Source of the DNA: a virus
Length of the DNA stretch: 25,118 nucleotides
Reading direction: 5' to 3' (one strand)
Virus record (IMG/VR): IMGVR_UViG_3300030102_002052
Location: 1 to 25,118 of that record
Shown: positions 1 through 5,902 of the stretch, piece by piece
Numbering within the stretch: the stretch's first letter is position 1
Layout: every line of letters starts with the position of its first letter
The notes under the pieces: model-generated
Told to the model about the DNA's origin: nothing
Seen by the model: only the letters and a program-made list of their open reading frames with translations
Database searches by the model: none
Made by a program: the position numbers and the translations under genes

Positions 1-57
1 TTTTATAAACGCATCTCTTACAACACCTGAATATTCACACGCTACTAATACTTTCAT
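1..57 (-). CDS. DNA methylase-like protein, N-terminal fragment (runs off the left edge)
   Basis: Reading leftward from an ATG at 57, the 19 visible codons give MKVLVACEYSGVVRDAFIK. The opening (KVLVACEySGxVRDAF) matches what I know as the N-terminus of phage proteins annotated as DNA methylase or DNA cytosine methyltransferase-like, a Rossmann-type SAM-binding start. The ATG overlaps the stop of the preceding gene (TAATG), so it belongs to the same leftward operon. The rest of the protein lies outside the window, so catalytic motifs cannot be checked. It would be the second methylase-type gene of this arm. Confidence 0.6.
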   Translation of the reverse strand, partial: MKVLVACEYSGVVRDAFIK

Positions 58-422
58 TAGAAAGGTTTACCATCCTCTCGTTCTTCACCACTACCTTTAA
101 ACATATCTTTCAACATATTTCTTATCCTATCTACTTCTCTTATTCTCATGTCTTCTATCTGTTGTATAACCTCTTCTATTTCATCAAGCATGAGTGTTGA
201 TTCAAATCTTTTCTTACTATTTACCATTGTTATATCGCAGTTGTACAAGTCACTATAATTTAAATAGATAGTTCCTTGTGCGTTAGGTGTTGTAAACTCT
301 ATACCACCTCTTTCTTTGTTTAACTTTTTAAACACCCAATCTTGCATATTTATTTCTTTCTTATTAAATATCTGTACAATACCATTAAAACCATAATCAG
401 TTTCTTTAGAATGGGATTTCAT
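57..422 (-). CDS. Hypothetical protein, 121 aa
   Basis: The reading frame stays open upstream to 548, but the start chosen is the ATG at 422 (MKSHSKETDYGF...), because it follows AAGGAGG at ideal spacing; the upstream extension has no such site and would run far into the preceding gene. The protein has a probable beta-rich N-terminal half (GIVQIFNKKEI, GTIYLNYSDLYNCDITMV) and a charged helical C-terminus (LDEIEEVIQQIEDMRIREVDR). It overlaps the upstream gene by 17 nt and its stop overlaps the next start. I do not recognise the family. Its place next to DNA-modification and annealing-type genes suggests an early accessory role, which is inference only. Confidence 0.75.
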   Translation of the reverse strand: MKSHSKETDYGFNGIVQIFNKKEINMQDWVFKKLNKERGGIEFTTPNAQGTIYLNYSDLYNCDITMVNSKKRFESTLMLDEIEEVIQQIEDMRIREVDRIRNMLKDMFKGSGEEREDGKPF

Positions 423-702
423 CTTGTGTTCCTCCTTGTCTTTTCTTTTGTAATAAAGCGTGACACTCTTTGTATGACCAAGCATGAGGATTATTATCAT
501 CTTGTAGTTTAAATCTTCTACCACAGTAGATGTTTCCCTCAGTGTCACTGTAGGTTATGTTGCTTAAACCCTTGCAGTCATATTGGCTTTTACATTTTGT
601 ATCTGGTTCAGGTGGTATATCAAAATTATAATTAGGATATCTTTCCTTTATTCTTTTGATTAAATTATTTAAGTTTTCTCCACCTGCTTGTTCTAAAGCC
701 AC
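406..702 (-). CDS. Cysteine-containing hypothetical protein, 98 aa (GTG start)
   Basis: The start is a GTG at 702, 10 nt inside the end of the upstream gene, with only a weak purine stretch (AAAGAG) before it; no internal Met offers an alternative, so translation is probably coupled. The protein opens with a basic amphipathic helix (NLNNLIKRIKERYPNY). It then has four cysteines in a pattern C-x6-C-x16-C-x19-C between about residues 37 and 81 (CKSQYDC, YCGRRF, YKECHALL), which could bind a metal or form a small treble-clef-like fold. The C-terminus DEIPF resembles tails seen on ssDNA-binding phage proteins, but that is a loose likeness. No function can be assigned. Confidence 0.65.
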   Translation of the reverse strand: MALEQAGGENLNNLIKRIKERYPNYNFDIPPEPDTKCKSQYDCKGLSNITYSDTEGNIYCGRRFKLQDDNNPHAWSYKECHALLQKKRQGGTQDEIPF

Positions 703-1526
703 TCTTTAGGGCAGTCTGTATCACCCCAAGCTACCCATCCACAACCTTTATTGCCTTTGTATGTGCTACAAGACCATGATGGTATGCTGCCGAACTGTTC
801 TGGATTAGTTTGTTTCTTCTCTCTGTTGTCCTCTATCCACTCTGACTTACCACACTCAGGGCATGTAGGTATTACTTTTTCTATTACTTCTCCAAACACT
901 TCTTCTATTGGATTAGTTTTTTTTTGTGTTGCTTTCTCAAACAAATCTAAAAACTTTCCCATCTCATCATTAGTCCAAGACTCAACATCTTTAGACAATT
1001 TAGATTCTTTAAAGGCTTGTGCTTTATATGTATCAGCTACATCTTTACTAAATCCAAATCCTGCAATAACTTGATTAAGTTGTTTAGCATTTTTACCTTC
1101 TGTTTTTTCTTCAACCATTTCACTAACAACTTTTTCCATAGCTGCCTGTTCTTGTTTAGTAGGTTTCTTTACAGGTTTCTTTTCTACCTGGACCTTAGAC
1201 ATTTCTTCTTTGCTAGGTCTTGGTTTGTTGTTACCTTGATACTTCCAATTAGCCAAAGCTCTACCTATTGATGATGTTTCACAATTTTCCATCCAAGCAT
1301 CTGCATTAGCAAATCCACCTTGACCTTTAGTTTCTTGTGCAATTCCTGTTGCTACAGGATTTGTATCATTAATTTCTTTATAGATAGCAGACTTTATTGT
1401 TACGCATGTTCCATCATCTGTTATGTGTACAACTTCTGTTTCTATCCTGCCCTCTGGATAGTCTTTCCAAAAAACTTTAAGCCTATCTTCTACTGTTTCA
1501 TAATTGTTTAAATCAAACTTAGGCAA
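693..1526 (-). CDS. Probable ssDNA-binding / single-strand annealing-type protein with C-terminal zinc ribbon, 277 aa (TTG start)
   Basis: The start chosen is TTG at 1526: it lies 6 nt after a perfect AGAGGAGG and begins MPKFDLNNYETVEDRL, whereas the in-frame ATG at 1553 would put that ribosome site inside the gene. The N-terminal domain (about residues 1-100) has the signature ADAWMENCETSSIGRALAN, a motif I associate with phage annealing or ssDNA-handling proteins carried by many actinobacteriophages. A lysine-rich linker and a helical segment follow. The C-terminus, roughly residues 220-270, has CPEC...W-x-C...GCGW, a zinc ribbon. The family name is from memory; RecT, Erf and Sak assignments are not supported specifically. 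It overlaps the HTH gene upstream by 8 nt, so translation is coupled. Confidence 0.7.
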   Translation of the reverse strand: MPKFDLNNYETVEDRLKVFWKDYPEGRIETEVVHITDDGTCVTIKSAIYKEINDTNPVATGIAQETKGQGGFANADAWMENCETSSIGRALANWKYQGNNKPRPSKEEMSKVQVEKKPVKKPTKQEQAAMEKVVSEMVEEKTEGKNAKQLNQVIAGFGFSKDVADTYKAQAFKESKLSKDVESWTNDEMGKFLDLFEKATQKKTNPIEEVFGEVIEKVIPTCPECGKSEWIEDNREKKQTNPEQFGSIPSWSCSTYKGNKGCGWVAWGDTDCPKEWL

Positions 1527-1749
1527 TTTGTACCTCCTCTTCTTCTTTTGCATCAAGTATCTTGTATACTCTTTGTCTTGTCATGTTTAATGCTTGTGCA
1601 ATAGATATTACAGACATCCCATTATCGTAACAAAACCCTATGACACTTTGTCTTTGTTCGTGTAAAGAACTTAGCTCATCATTAGCCATGTCTATTTTAA
1701 CCTGGACAGTTCTTAAATTATTTTTCATCATCTCTTCATTAACGCTCAT
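1519..1749 (-). CDS. Small helix-turn-helix DNA-binding protein, 76 aa
   Basis: The start chosen is ATG at 1749 (MSVNEEMMKNN), preceded by AAGGA 8 nt upstream and overlapping the previous stop; the frame is open to 1785 but the upstream ATG lacks a ribosome site. An N-terminal helical part (residues about 10-38) leads into a helix-turn-helix (about 40-68) reading SVISIAQALNMTRQRVYKIL. This is like sigma-70 region 4 or Xre-type recognition helices: IAQALN is helix 2 and TRQRVYKIL is helix 3. Such small HTH proteins are common next to phage recombination genes. A role as a regulator of the leftward operon is plausible but not shown. Confidence 0.7.
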   Translation of the reverse strand: MSVNEEMMKNNLRTVQVKIDMANDELSSLHEQRQSVIGFCYDNGMSVISIAQALNMTRQRVYKILDAKEEEEVQIA

Positions 1750-1939
1750 TAAAATCATCCTTATACATATCTCTTTGTAATTCATCTATAAAGTCAACTG
1801 CATCTTCACTTAACTTTATATATCTAAATGGTCTGTTATCCCATATCCATATACCTGCTGCGACTATTACCACTAAAGCCATGATGGTAACAACTAGTGC
1901 AGTCAGTACTAAGACTGGAATCCAATAGTAATCTAACAT
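1739..1939 (-). CDS. Single-pass membrane protein, 66 aa
   Basis: The protein starts at the ATG at 1939, which overlaps the upstream stop as TAATG, with GAGGAG immediately before it. Residues about 6-32 form one long hydrophobic segment (IPVLVLTALVVTIMALVVIV plus AAGIWIW), followed by a positively charged region and an acidic cytoplasmic-type tail (SEDAVDFIDELQRD). It is probably an inner-membrane anchored protein with a short periplasmic N-terminus. A holin is conceivable, but it sits in the early arm far from the lysis-type genes and has only one helix, so I do not call it one. Confidence 0.7.
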   Translation of the reverse strand: MLDYYWIPVLVLTALVVTIMALVVIVAAGIWIWDNRPFRYIKLSEDAVDFIDELQRDMYKDDFNER

Positions 1940-2163
1940 TACTCCTCCTCTTTCTTTTCTTGTTCGTTTATTTCGTTTGCTATTTTAATTGTGTTCTCGT
2001 TATGGTCAGTCACAAACTCATCTAATAACTCTCTGAGTCTTTGAGGATTAGTCTTGGTTAACATAATAGACTTCTCCACCTTTTGACCACCACAAGCATT
2101 TGCTAATTTGATAGCCCAGGTTTTAAGTGATTTAGGGTCATCAAACATATTGCTATTAGCCAT
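1939..2163 (-). CDS. Hypothetical protein, 74 aa
   Basis: A clear ribosome site (GAGGAGG, 8 nt before the ATG at 2163) supports this start. The protein is short, helical and charged, with an acidic C-terminus (NEQEKKEEE). The middle segment SIMLTKTNPQRLRELLDEF looks like a helical hairpin. No family is recognised. It is followed without a gap by the membrane-protein gene (TAATG) and is probably the second gene of a unit starting at the promoter near 2380. Confidence 0.6.
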   Translation of the reverse strand: MANSNMFDDPKSLKTWAIKLANACGGQKVEKSIMLTKTNPQRLRELLDEFVTDHNENTIKIANEINEQEKKEEE

Positions 2164-2194
2164 AGCTACTTCCTCCTCTTCTATTTGTTTATGT

Positions 2195-2347
2195 TTACTG
2201 TGAGGTTTCTATCTCTTGTAACTTCACGATAAACATACTTCCATAATCTCTAAGTTCTCTAACTTTGCACTTTGCATCATGCTCGTTGTCAAACTCCCAT
2301 GTCATGTTCCCACCGAACATACTGACACTGATTACTTGATATATCAT
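2195..2347 (-). CDS. Small hypothetical protein, 50 aa
   Basis: An ATG at 2347 is preceded by ATAGGAGAACT, a good ribosome site. The translation begins MIYQVISVSMFGGNMTWEF and ends KLQEIETSQ, a compact alpha/beta pattern with alternating hydrophobics that looks like real protein. It is the first gene downstream of the leftward extended -10 promoter at 2374-2382. The function is unknown. Confidence 0.6.
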   Translation of the reverse strand: MIYQVISVSMFGGNMTWEFDNEHDAKCKVRELRDYGSMFIVKLQEIETSQ

Positions 2348-2373
2348 AGTTCTCCTATGTCAATCCTTGTTTA

Positions 2374-2382
2374 ATTATACCA
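2374..2382 (-). promoter_or_regulatory. Leftward extended -10 promoter
   Basis: The minus strand reads TGGTATAAT, a perfect extended -10 (TGnTATAAT). No good -35 hexamer is present at 15-17 bp. The predicted start of transcription is near 2367, only about 20 nt before the ATG at 2347. It would drive the unit 2347 to the left edge. Confidence 0.5.
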
Positions 2383-2390
2383 TCCTCCTT

Positions 2391-2411
2391 GTCTATAAGT
2401 GTAGACTTTTT
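2391..2411 (+). terminator. Weak terminator-like hairpin, plus orientation
   Basis: GTCTA (2391-2395) pairs with TAGAC (2402-2406) over a 6-nt loop and is followed on the plus strand by TTTTT and soon by a second T-tract. The stem is short and AU-rich, so termination would be weak alone. It lies just before a stronger plus-oriented terminator. Confidence 0.3.
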
Positions 2412-2428
2412 ATATTTTTTGTGGAGGT

Positions 2429-2468
2429 AAGGTCCAGGTCAAACAATGAAATATCCTGGACCTTTTTT
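2429..2468 (+). terminator. Rho-independent terminator, plus orientation
   Basis: AAGGTCCAGG (2429-2438) pairs perfectly with CCTGGACCTT (2455-2464) across a 16-nt loop, followed by a T-run to 2468 on the plus strand. On the minus strand the hairpin is followed by TTACC, a poor tract. Both neighbouring genes are on the minus strand, so the orientation is unexpected. It may block antisense transcription or, read leftward, act as a weaker terminator between transcription units. Confidence 0.5.
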
Positions 2469-2479
2469 AATTACTTGTC

Positions 2480-2716
2480 TTATGCTTTCCAATTATCAAC
2501 TAACACAAATTTAGAATATTCATCAACCAAATCTTCATCCTTAGTTAACTCAATACAATTCATTGTTAGTAAATAATTTACATTAGATAAATATACTTTT
2601 ATCCATTTATAAATTAGTTTTGGTATGTTATACCAGACAACATATATATCCCACATACCTATTGGATTAGGATTTTCTGTATCATCTATCATTATTAACC
2701 ACCAATATTTTTTCAT
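2480..2716 (-). CDS. Hypothetical protein, 78 aa
   Basis: The start at 2716 follows AAGGAGAAACA, the standard leader of this arm. The sequence is aromatic-rich (MKKYWWLIMIDDTENPNP, MWDIYVVWYNIPKLIYKWI) with no signal peptide or clear membrane helix. The pattern suggests a small beta-rich fold. No family is recognised. It is the last gene before the hairpin at 2429-2468 and so closes a leftward transcription unit. Confidence 0.6.
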   Translation of the reverse strand: MKKYWWLIMIDDTENPNPIGMWDIYVVWYNIPKLIYKWIKVYLSNVNYLLTMNCIELTKDEDLVDEYSKFVLVDNWKA

Positions 2717-2745
2717 TGTTTCTCCTTACTTTGTTTAAACTAATT

Positions 2746-2931
2746 TTATATTTCTTTAGGTTCTAATGTAAATTCTTTAGGGTTTGTATAATCTATAAGT
2801 TTAAAATACCCACCCTCTTTTGATACTTCTTCTACTGCATTTATAATTTCTGTAAAATTATCTATGTTGTGTTCTCCTGCAATAGTAAGAGTAAAAGATT
2901 CTACTTTTATTCTATCTTTAATATCAGGCAT
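2746..2931 (-). CDS. Hypothetical protein, 61 aa
   Basis: The ATG at 2931 sits after AAGGAGGAGGTGAGTA and overlaps the end of the methyltransferase gene by 8 nt, so it is probably coupled to it. The protein has an alternating beta-alpha-beta layout (SFTLTIAGEH, NFTEIINAVEEVSKEG, YFKLIDYT) resembling a ferredoxin-like small domain. The function is unknown. Its tight linkage to the methyltransferase hints at an accessory role, which is inference. Confidence 0.6.
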   Translation of the reverse strand: MPDIKDRIKVESFTLTIAGEHNIDNFTEIINAVEEVSKEGGYFKLIDYTNPKEFTLEPKEI

Positions 2932-3547
2932 TACTCACCTCCTCCTTGTCTATCTGATTGAGAATAGCTAAACCTAACTCTCCCTCAATAGCATTGTTTA
3001 ATAATGTTCTCTTATCTTTTTTATATCCATGAAAATCCTGGATTATAATTCCTTTGTCTTCCATCTTCTTTTGTAATGTATATCCCTTGTCGTTCCTAAC
3101 TTTCTTTCTTGTATCTAAATTAGGTATCTCAAAGTTTGCCCAGAAGTAATGACCACCACTGACCTGTGGCTCTATGAGTGGGTCATAATATGATTTAACA
3201 TTTTCCACAACCCAATAACCTTTGTAGAAAGTCTTTAGCAATATTATCTCCTCATACAACTTCATGTCTGGATACCTAGGCGTATAAGATTCTTTCTGAT
3301 TTAGTAAGAAGTTCATACGACTATGCGTTGGGCATGGAGGACTTGACCAAATAAAATCAAACAGTCCTTGCCTATGAACATCTAATAAATACTTGTGGGC
3401 ATCTGCCACAATCACAGTATCGTTTGGGTAAAGGTCTTGGTAAATTGCTGCTATGCTTTCATCATATTCAACTGCAACTACCTCGTGTTCATCTCCCCAG
3501 AGTCTTCTGTTTCCTCCGATTCCTGCATATAAATTTAATATTTTCAT
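2924..3547 (-). CDS. C5-cytosine DNA methyltransferase, short phage type, 207 aa
   Basis: Motif I (NLYAGIGGN, residues 5-13) binds S-adenosylmethionine. Motif IV (SSPPCPTHS, 68-76) carries the catalytic cysteine C72, and motif VI VVENV (113-117) the glutamate that protonates cytosine. GGHYFWANF (131-139) sits where the motif VIII region is expected, and LNNAIEGELGLAIL near the end resembles motif X. At 207 residues it is far shorter than the usual 300-400, leaving a minimal target-recognition region, as in other phage members I know. It would transfer a methyl group to C5 of cytosine in phage DNA, most likely to evade host restriction. No restriction partner is seen beside it. ATG at 3547 overlaps the upstream stop (ATGA). 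Confidence 0.88.
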   Translation of the reverse strand: MKILNLYAGIGGNRRLWGDEHEVVAVEYDESIAAIYQDLYPNDTVIVADAHKYLLDVHRQGLFDFIWSSPPCPTHSRMNFLLNQKESYTPRYPDMKLYEEIILLKTFYKGYWVVENVKSYYDPLIEPQVSGGHYFWANFEIPNLDTRKKVRNDKGYTLQKKMEDKGIIIQDFHGYKKDKRTLLNNAIEGELGLAILNQIDKEEVSNA

Positions 3548-3924
3548 TGTTTGTCCTCCTCTTGTTCAGACTCCATAATAAAATCTATTGTGCCTTGTAA
3601 ATCTTCTAACAAGTTAGTAAATTCAAAAGGCTCAAAGCTATCATAAAATTCAGGCTCAAACTTTGCATCTGTTCCTGCTCTTACTTCGTACCAATTATTA
3701 CTGTCTATTTCTATCAACCCATCATCAACTATTTGATTGAGTTGCTCATCAGTGTCTGCAATTTCTTCTGGTAATACTCTTCCTAAATCTTTATGATTTA
3801 TTTGTATCTCCCCACAAGCTACTAAACACCACTCACGATTTTTGTACTTTACTCTCATAACTACACCATCATAAAATAAACTGTCTTGTTTATCTTTTGT
3901 AGTTTTGTCTTCTAATATTTTCAT
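3544..3924 (-). CDS. Acidic hypothetical protein, 126 aa
   Basis: The start at 3924 has AAGGAGGACAAACA before it. The protein is strongly acidic, especially at the C-terminus (FTNLLEDLQGTIDFIMESEQ). The N-terminal half looks beta-rich (VVMRVKYKNREWCLVACGEI). Acidic phage proteins of this size are sometimes DNA mimics, but there is no motif to support that here. Its stop overlaps the methyltransferase start, so the two are co-expressed. The first codons (MKIL) and leader duplicate those of the methyltransferase gene. Confidence 0.65.
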   Translation of the reverse strand: MKILEDKTTKDKQDSLFYDGVVMRVKYKNREWCLVACGEIQINHKDLGRVLPEEIADTDEQLNQIVDDGLIEIDSNNWYEVRAGTDAKFEPEFYDSFEPFEFTNLLEDLQGTIDFIMESEQEEDKQ

Positions 3925-3947
3925 TGTTTGTCCTCCTTGTCTGTAAA

Positions 3948-3979
3948 CAAGAGAGAGGACTCATAATACCTCTCTCTTG
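3948..3979 (-). terminator. Strong hairpin between leftward genes
   Basis: CAAGAGAGAGG (3948-3958) and CCTCTCTCTTG (3969-3979) form a perfect 11-bp stem with a 10-nt loop. Read leftward it lies just after the 292-aa gene and is followed by TTT then mixed sequence, so it is an imperfect intrinsic terminator or an RNA processing/stability element. Confidence 0.5.
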
Positions 3980-3993
3980 CTATCTCCACCTAA

Positions 3994-4872
3994 TTAGTCT
4001 TCTAACCAGGTTTCTCTTCTTAGTGTGCCATTGTCTAATAAATCCCAACGACCATCTAAGTTTGTTTGGCTACCATCTTTGAAAAAGAAAGTAGTGACCC
4101 AAACTTTTCTCCTCTTGTCTTCTTGACTGCGAACTTTTCTCGCATGGATTCCATTTCTATATGTTCCATTTGGCTCTAGTTCTCCGAGATTGATTCCCAT
4201 GTAGTCATCCCCTTGCCAATTTGCTTTCCTGCCTTTGATAAGACCTTTAAGCAATTCCTCTGCATCTCTGTTCCACCAATCTTGGTCAAAGTTTCCATCA
4301 TCATCAACGCTATAGCTAGGATGATTGTCCAAGATTTCTTCTGGAGTATCTTTTGTAATCTCTTTACAAACTGATTCTTCTCCATCCCAATAGAATCTCC
4401 CTGTCTTGCACATAGTTTTTTGGAGTAGGCTTGGCATGTGGTTGGTGATTCCAGGAATATTCCCCTCGTACTGCTCAAATAAATAATTCTTTTGCTCTTT
4501 AATTGCGAGAGTGTCCAAGCATCTCTCGGCAAAATCAATTACTTCCTCTGCAGTATCAAAGTAAATAGAGAATCCATGACTTTTTCTTTCTCCTCTTCTT
4601 TCCTCTGCTGCCCATCCAACGACACGAACACCCTCACCGAATCGGTCACCATCAACATAGAGAGAAGATTCTCCTCCATAAATTGTATCTACCGAAATAG
4701 TTTGGCTTAACTCTTGCCTGTCTAGTGTTTCTTTCTTGGGTTTGAACTTGTCAGACCCTCTCTTAATATCTCCAGACAAATCCACACCCTTAACATTTTC
4801 GTTAAAAAGTTCTGCATCTGCTTGGTCTACTGCTTGACCTTTGGTTAAGGTCTGTTCTACTTTTTTATTCAT
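3994..4872 (-). CDS. Hypothetical protein, 292 aa
   Basis: The start at 4872 follows AAAGGAG. The N-terminal 60 residues are polar and low in structure (KGQAVDQADAELFNENV). The middle has a beta/alpha portion with VRVVGWAAEERRGERKSHGF, and the C-terminal third is rich in Trp and Asp (DQDWWNRDAEELLKGLIKG, WVTTFFFKDGSQTNLDGRWD). C154 and C168 are the only obvious spaced cysteines after C117, too few for a zinc site. I do not recognise it. It is the largest gene of the left arm and ends in the hairpin at 3948-3979. One copy of the recurrent palindrome (4448-4458) lies inside the gene. Confidence 0.75.
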   Translation of the reverse strand: MNKKVEQTLTKGQAVDQADAELFNENVKGVDLSGDIKRGSDKFKPKKETLDRQELSQTISVDTIYGGESSLYVDGDRFGEGVRVVGWAAEERRGERKSHGFSIYFDTAEEVIDFAERCLDTLAIKEQKNYLFEQYEGNIPGITNHMPSLLQKTMCKTGRFYWDGEESVCKEITKDTPEEILDNHPSYSVDDDGNFDQDWWNRDAEELLKGLIKGRKANWQGDDYMGINLGELEPNGTYRNGIHARKVRSQEDKRRKVWVTTFFFKDGSQTNLDGRWDLLDNGTLRRETWLED

Positions 4873-4896
4873 TGTTATATTTCTCCTTTGTTTGTT

Positions 4897-5211
4897 TTAA
4901 AATTCTGAGATTATTATTCTCTCTGAATTTTCTACTTCTATTACTACTGTGTGATATTCAAGGGCATCCAACGAACTTATTTCTTCGTTGCCTACTTCTT
5001 GCAAACACTCTTCTAGGCTTTCATATTCAGTGAACTGAACAATTAAACCTACTGCATCCATTTCAAATGGGTGTTCCTCTGTGTATATGCTCTCAATATA
5101 ATCATAAAGGGCATTTAATCCCTCATCACTAAATTGGTCGTTATAACTAGAGGCATCTCCAAATTCAAACTCTCGCTTGAATTCTTCTCTGCTTAATGTT
5201 TTTATTATCAT
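4897..5211 (-). CDS. Acidic hypothetical protein, 104 aa
   Basis: The start chosen is ATG at 5211 (MIIKTLSREEFKREF), after AAGGAGAATAAACAA. An in-frame ATG at 5286 would add 25 residues but has no ribosome site, and that stretch contains the palindrome at 5256-5266, so it is more likely leader. The product is acidic with a helical N-terminus and a probable beta C-terminus (YHTVVIEVENSERIIISEF). The function is unknown. It follows a long leader (5212-5481) bounded upstream by a terminator-like hairpin, so it likely has its own promoter. Confidence 0.65.
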   Translation of the reverse strand: MIIKTLSREEFKREFEFGDASSYNDQFSDEGLNALYDYIESIYTEEHPFEMDAVGLIVQFTEYESLEECLQEVGNEEISSLDALEYHTVVIEVENSERIIISEF

Positions 5212-5331
5212 TTGTTTATTCTCCTTATATTGTTTGTTACTTTCTAACTTACTACATCCCTGGAATATGCAAACGACCATTGTCAAACTAATTTCAATTT
5301 GAGTTGCATTTGGTTTTGAAATGTACTAGCT

Positions 5332-5353
5332 AGTCTTAGGCGAGTCTTAGGCG
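5332..5353. repeat. Tandem direct repeat, 2 x 11 bp
   Basis: AGTCTTAGGCG occurs twice head to tail (5332-5342, 5343-5353). The second copy can also form a small hairpin with the following AAGAC (GTCTT 5344-5348 with 5355-5359). It lies in the leader of a leftward gene and may be a protein-binding site. Confidence 0.5.
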
Positions 5354-5481
5354 AAAGACATACCATATATTGTGTGTCCTAATTGGCTCTATATGGGCTA
5401 TATGTGACAATAGTGGTAGACAGTAGCTCAAAGGGGGTTGCTGCTCTTAAAAGGCTTGTATCGTGTAAATAGAGGGTAACA

Positions 5482-5508
5482 AAAGCCCCTCCGATTTGGA
5501 GGGGCTTT
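5482..5508 (-). terminator. Intrinsic terminator, probably leftward
   Basis: AAAGCCCCTCC (5482-5492) and GGAGGGGCTTT (5498-5508) form a perfect 11-bp GC-rich stem with a 5-nt loop. Read leftward the stem is followed by TTTTGTT (counting the stem-end Ts), read rightward by TTTGC, so the leftward orientation is better. It would end the unit containing the 52-, 40- and 78-aa genes upstream. Confidence 0.7.
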
Positions 5509-5544
5509 GCTCACTAAGGGGGGTTAGTAATTATATGATTCTAA

Positions 5545-5703
5545 TTATTTTCTTCTCCTTGCTTTTGCTTTTTGAATCCTCATCTCATTTCTTCTTTTTT
5601 CATTTTCCATTTTTCTATATAATCTGTCAATTAATTTAGTTCTTCTCTCACCATGTGGGAGTTTATCAATTTTCTTCATATATTCTATAAGTTCTCTGTT
5701 CAT
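5545..5703 (-). CDS. Small basic protein, 52 aa
   Basis: The ATG at 5703 follows AGAGGAGGATAAATAAACA, one of the best ribosome sites in the arm. The product begins MNRELIEYMKKIDKLPHGE and ends in a very basic helix (RNEMRIQKAKARRRK). It is almost certainly all-helical with an Arg/Lys tail, which suggests nucleic-acid binding, but no family is recognised. It is followed by the terminator at 5482-5508. Confidence 0.65.
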   Translation of the reverse strand: MNRELIEYMKKIDKLPHGERRTKLIDRLYRKMENEKRRNEMRIQKAKARRRK

Positions 5704-5706
5704 TGT

Positions 5707-5829
5707 TTATTTATCCTCCTCTAATCGTTCTACCATTTGAAAGATAGAATAATTTTCTTTGTCGTACAATGTTTCGTTATCTAACTCTAATACTTCTTTT
5801 AGTAGTTTTAATATTTTTTCTTGTTCCAT
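5707..5829 (-). CDS. Small acidic helical protein, 40 aa
   Basis: The ATG at 5829 is preceded by AAGGAGAAAAAACA. The translation starts MEQEKILKLLKEVLELDNET and ends ERLEEDK, a two-helix acidic peptide. It is separated from the next gene by only 3 nt. The strong ribosome site and close packing are the main reasons to call it. The acidic/basic pairing with the 52-aa neighbour is noted without evidence of interaction. Confidence 0.55.
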   Translation of the reverse strand: MEQEKILKLLKEVLELDNETLYDKENYSIFQMVERLEEDK

Positions 5830-5870
5830 TGTTTTTTCTCCTTTTTGTCTGTGAGTCTGTAAGACTCCTA

Positions 5871-5894
5871 GAGGATTCCAGGAATAGAATCCTC
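5871..5894 (-). promoter_or_regulatory. Hairpin containing an operator-like palindrome
   Basis: GAGGATTC (5871-5878) pairs with GAATCCTC (5887-5894) around an 8-nt loop, and outer CTC/GAG can pair across an internal loop. The palindrome ATTCCAGGAAT (5875-5885) overlaps its left arm and loop. It lies between the 78-aa and 40-aa genes, 46 bp upstream of the latter, and has no T-tract, so it is more likely a regulatory or processing site than a terminator. Confidence 0.45.
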
Positions 5895-5902
5895 CGAGAG
5901 TG

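Larger units (their letters stand above)
5212..5544. other. Intergenic stretch without a supported gene
   Basis: About 330 bp between two leftward genes. It holds the palindrome at 5256-5266, a TTGACA on the minus strand (5286-5281) without a matching -10 at 16-18 bp, the 11-bp tandem repeat at 5332-5353, two copies of CTATATG (5385-5405 region) and the hairpin at 5482-5508. Nothing here looks like coding sequence. It is best read as terminator plus leader/promoter region of the 4897-5211 gene. Confidence 0.5.

Noticed and set aside
751-1511. Three plus-strand open frames opposite the annealing-type protein
   Set aside because: Antisense shadows of 693-1526; phenylalanine/serine-rich translations with no ribosome sites.
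1739-1939. Holin
   Set aside because: One transmembrane helix in a 66-aa protein of the early arm, with no lysis gene beside it; too weak to call.
4176-4538. 120-codon minus-strand frame inside the 292-aa gene
   Set aside because: Out-of-frame overlap with a gene that has its own good start; no ribosome site and unlikely composition.
5212-5286. Longer N-terminus for the 104-aa gene with a lipobox-like IFQGC
   Set aside because: No ribosome site before the ATG at 5286, no basic n-region, and the stretch contains a recurrent palindrome; the start at 5211 is far better.
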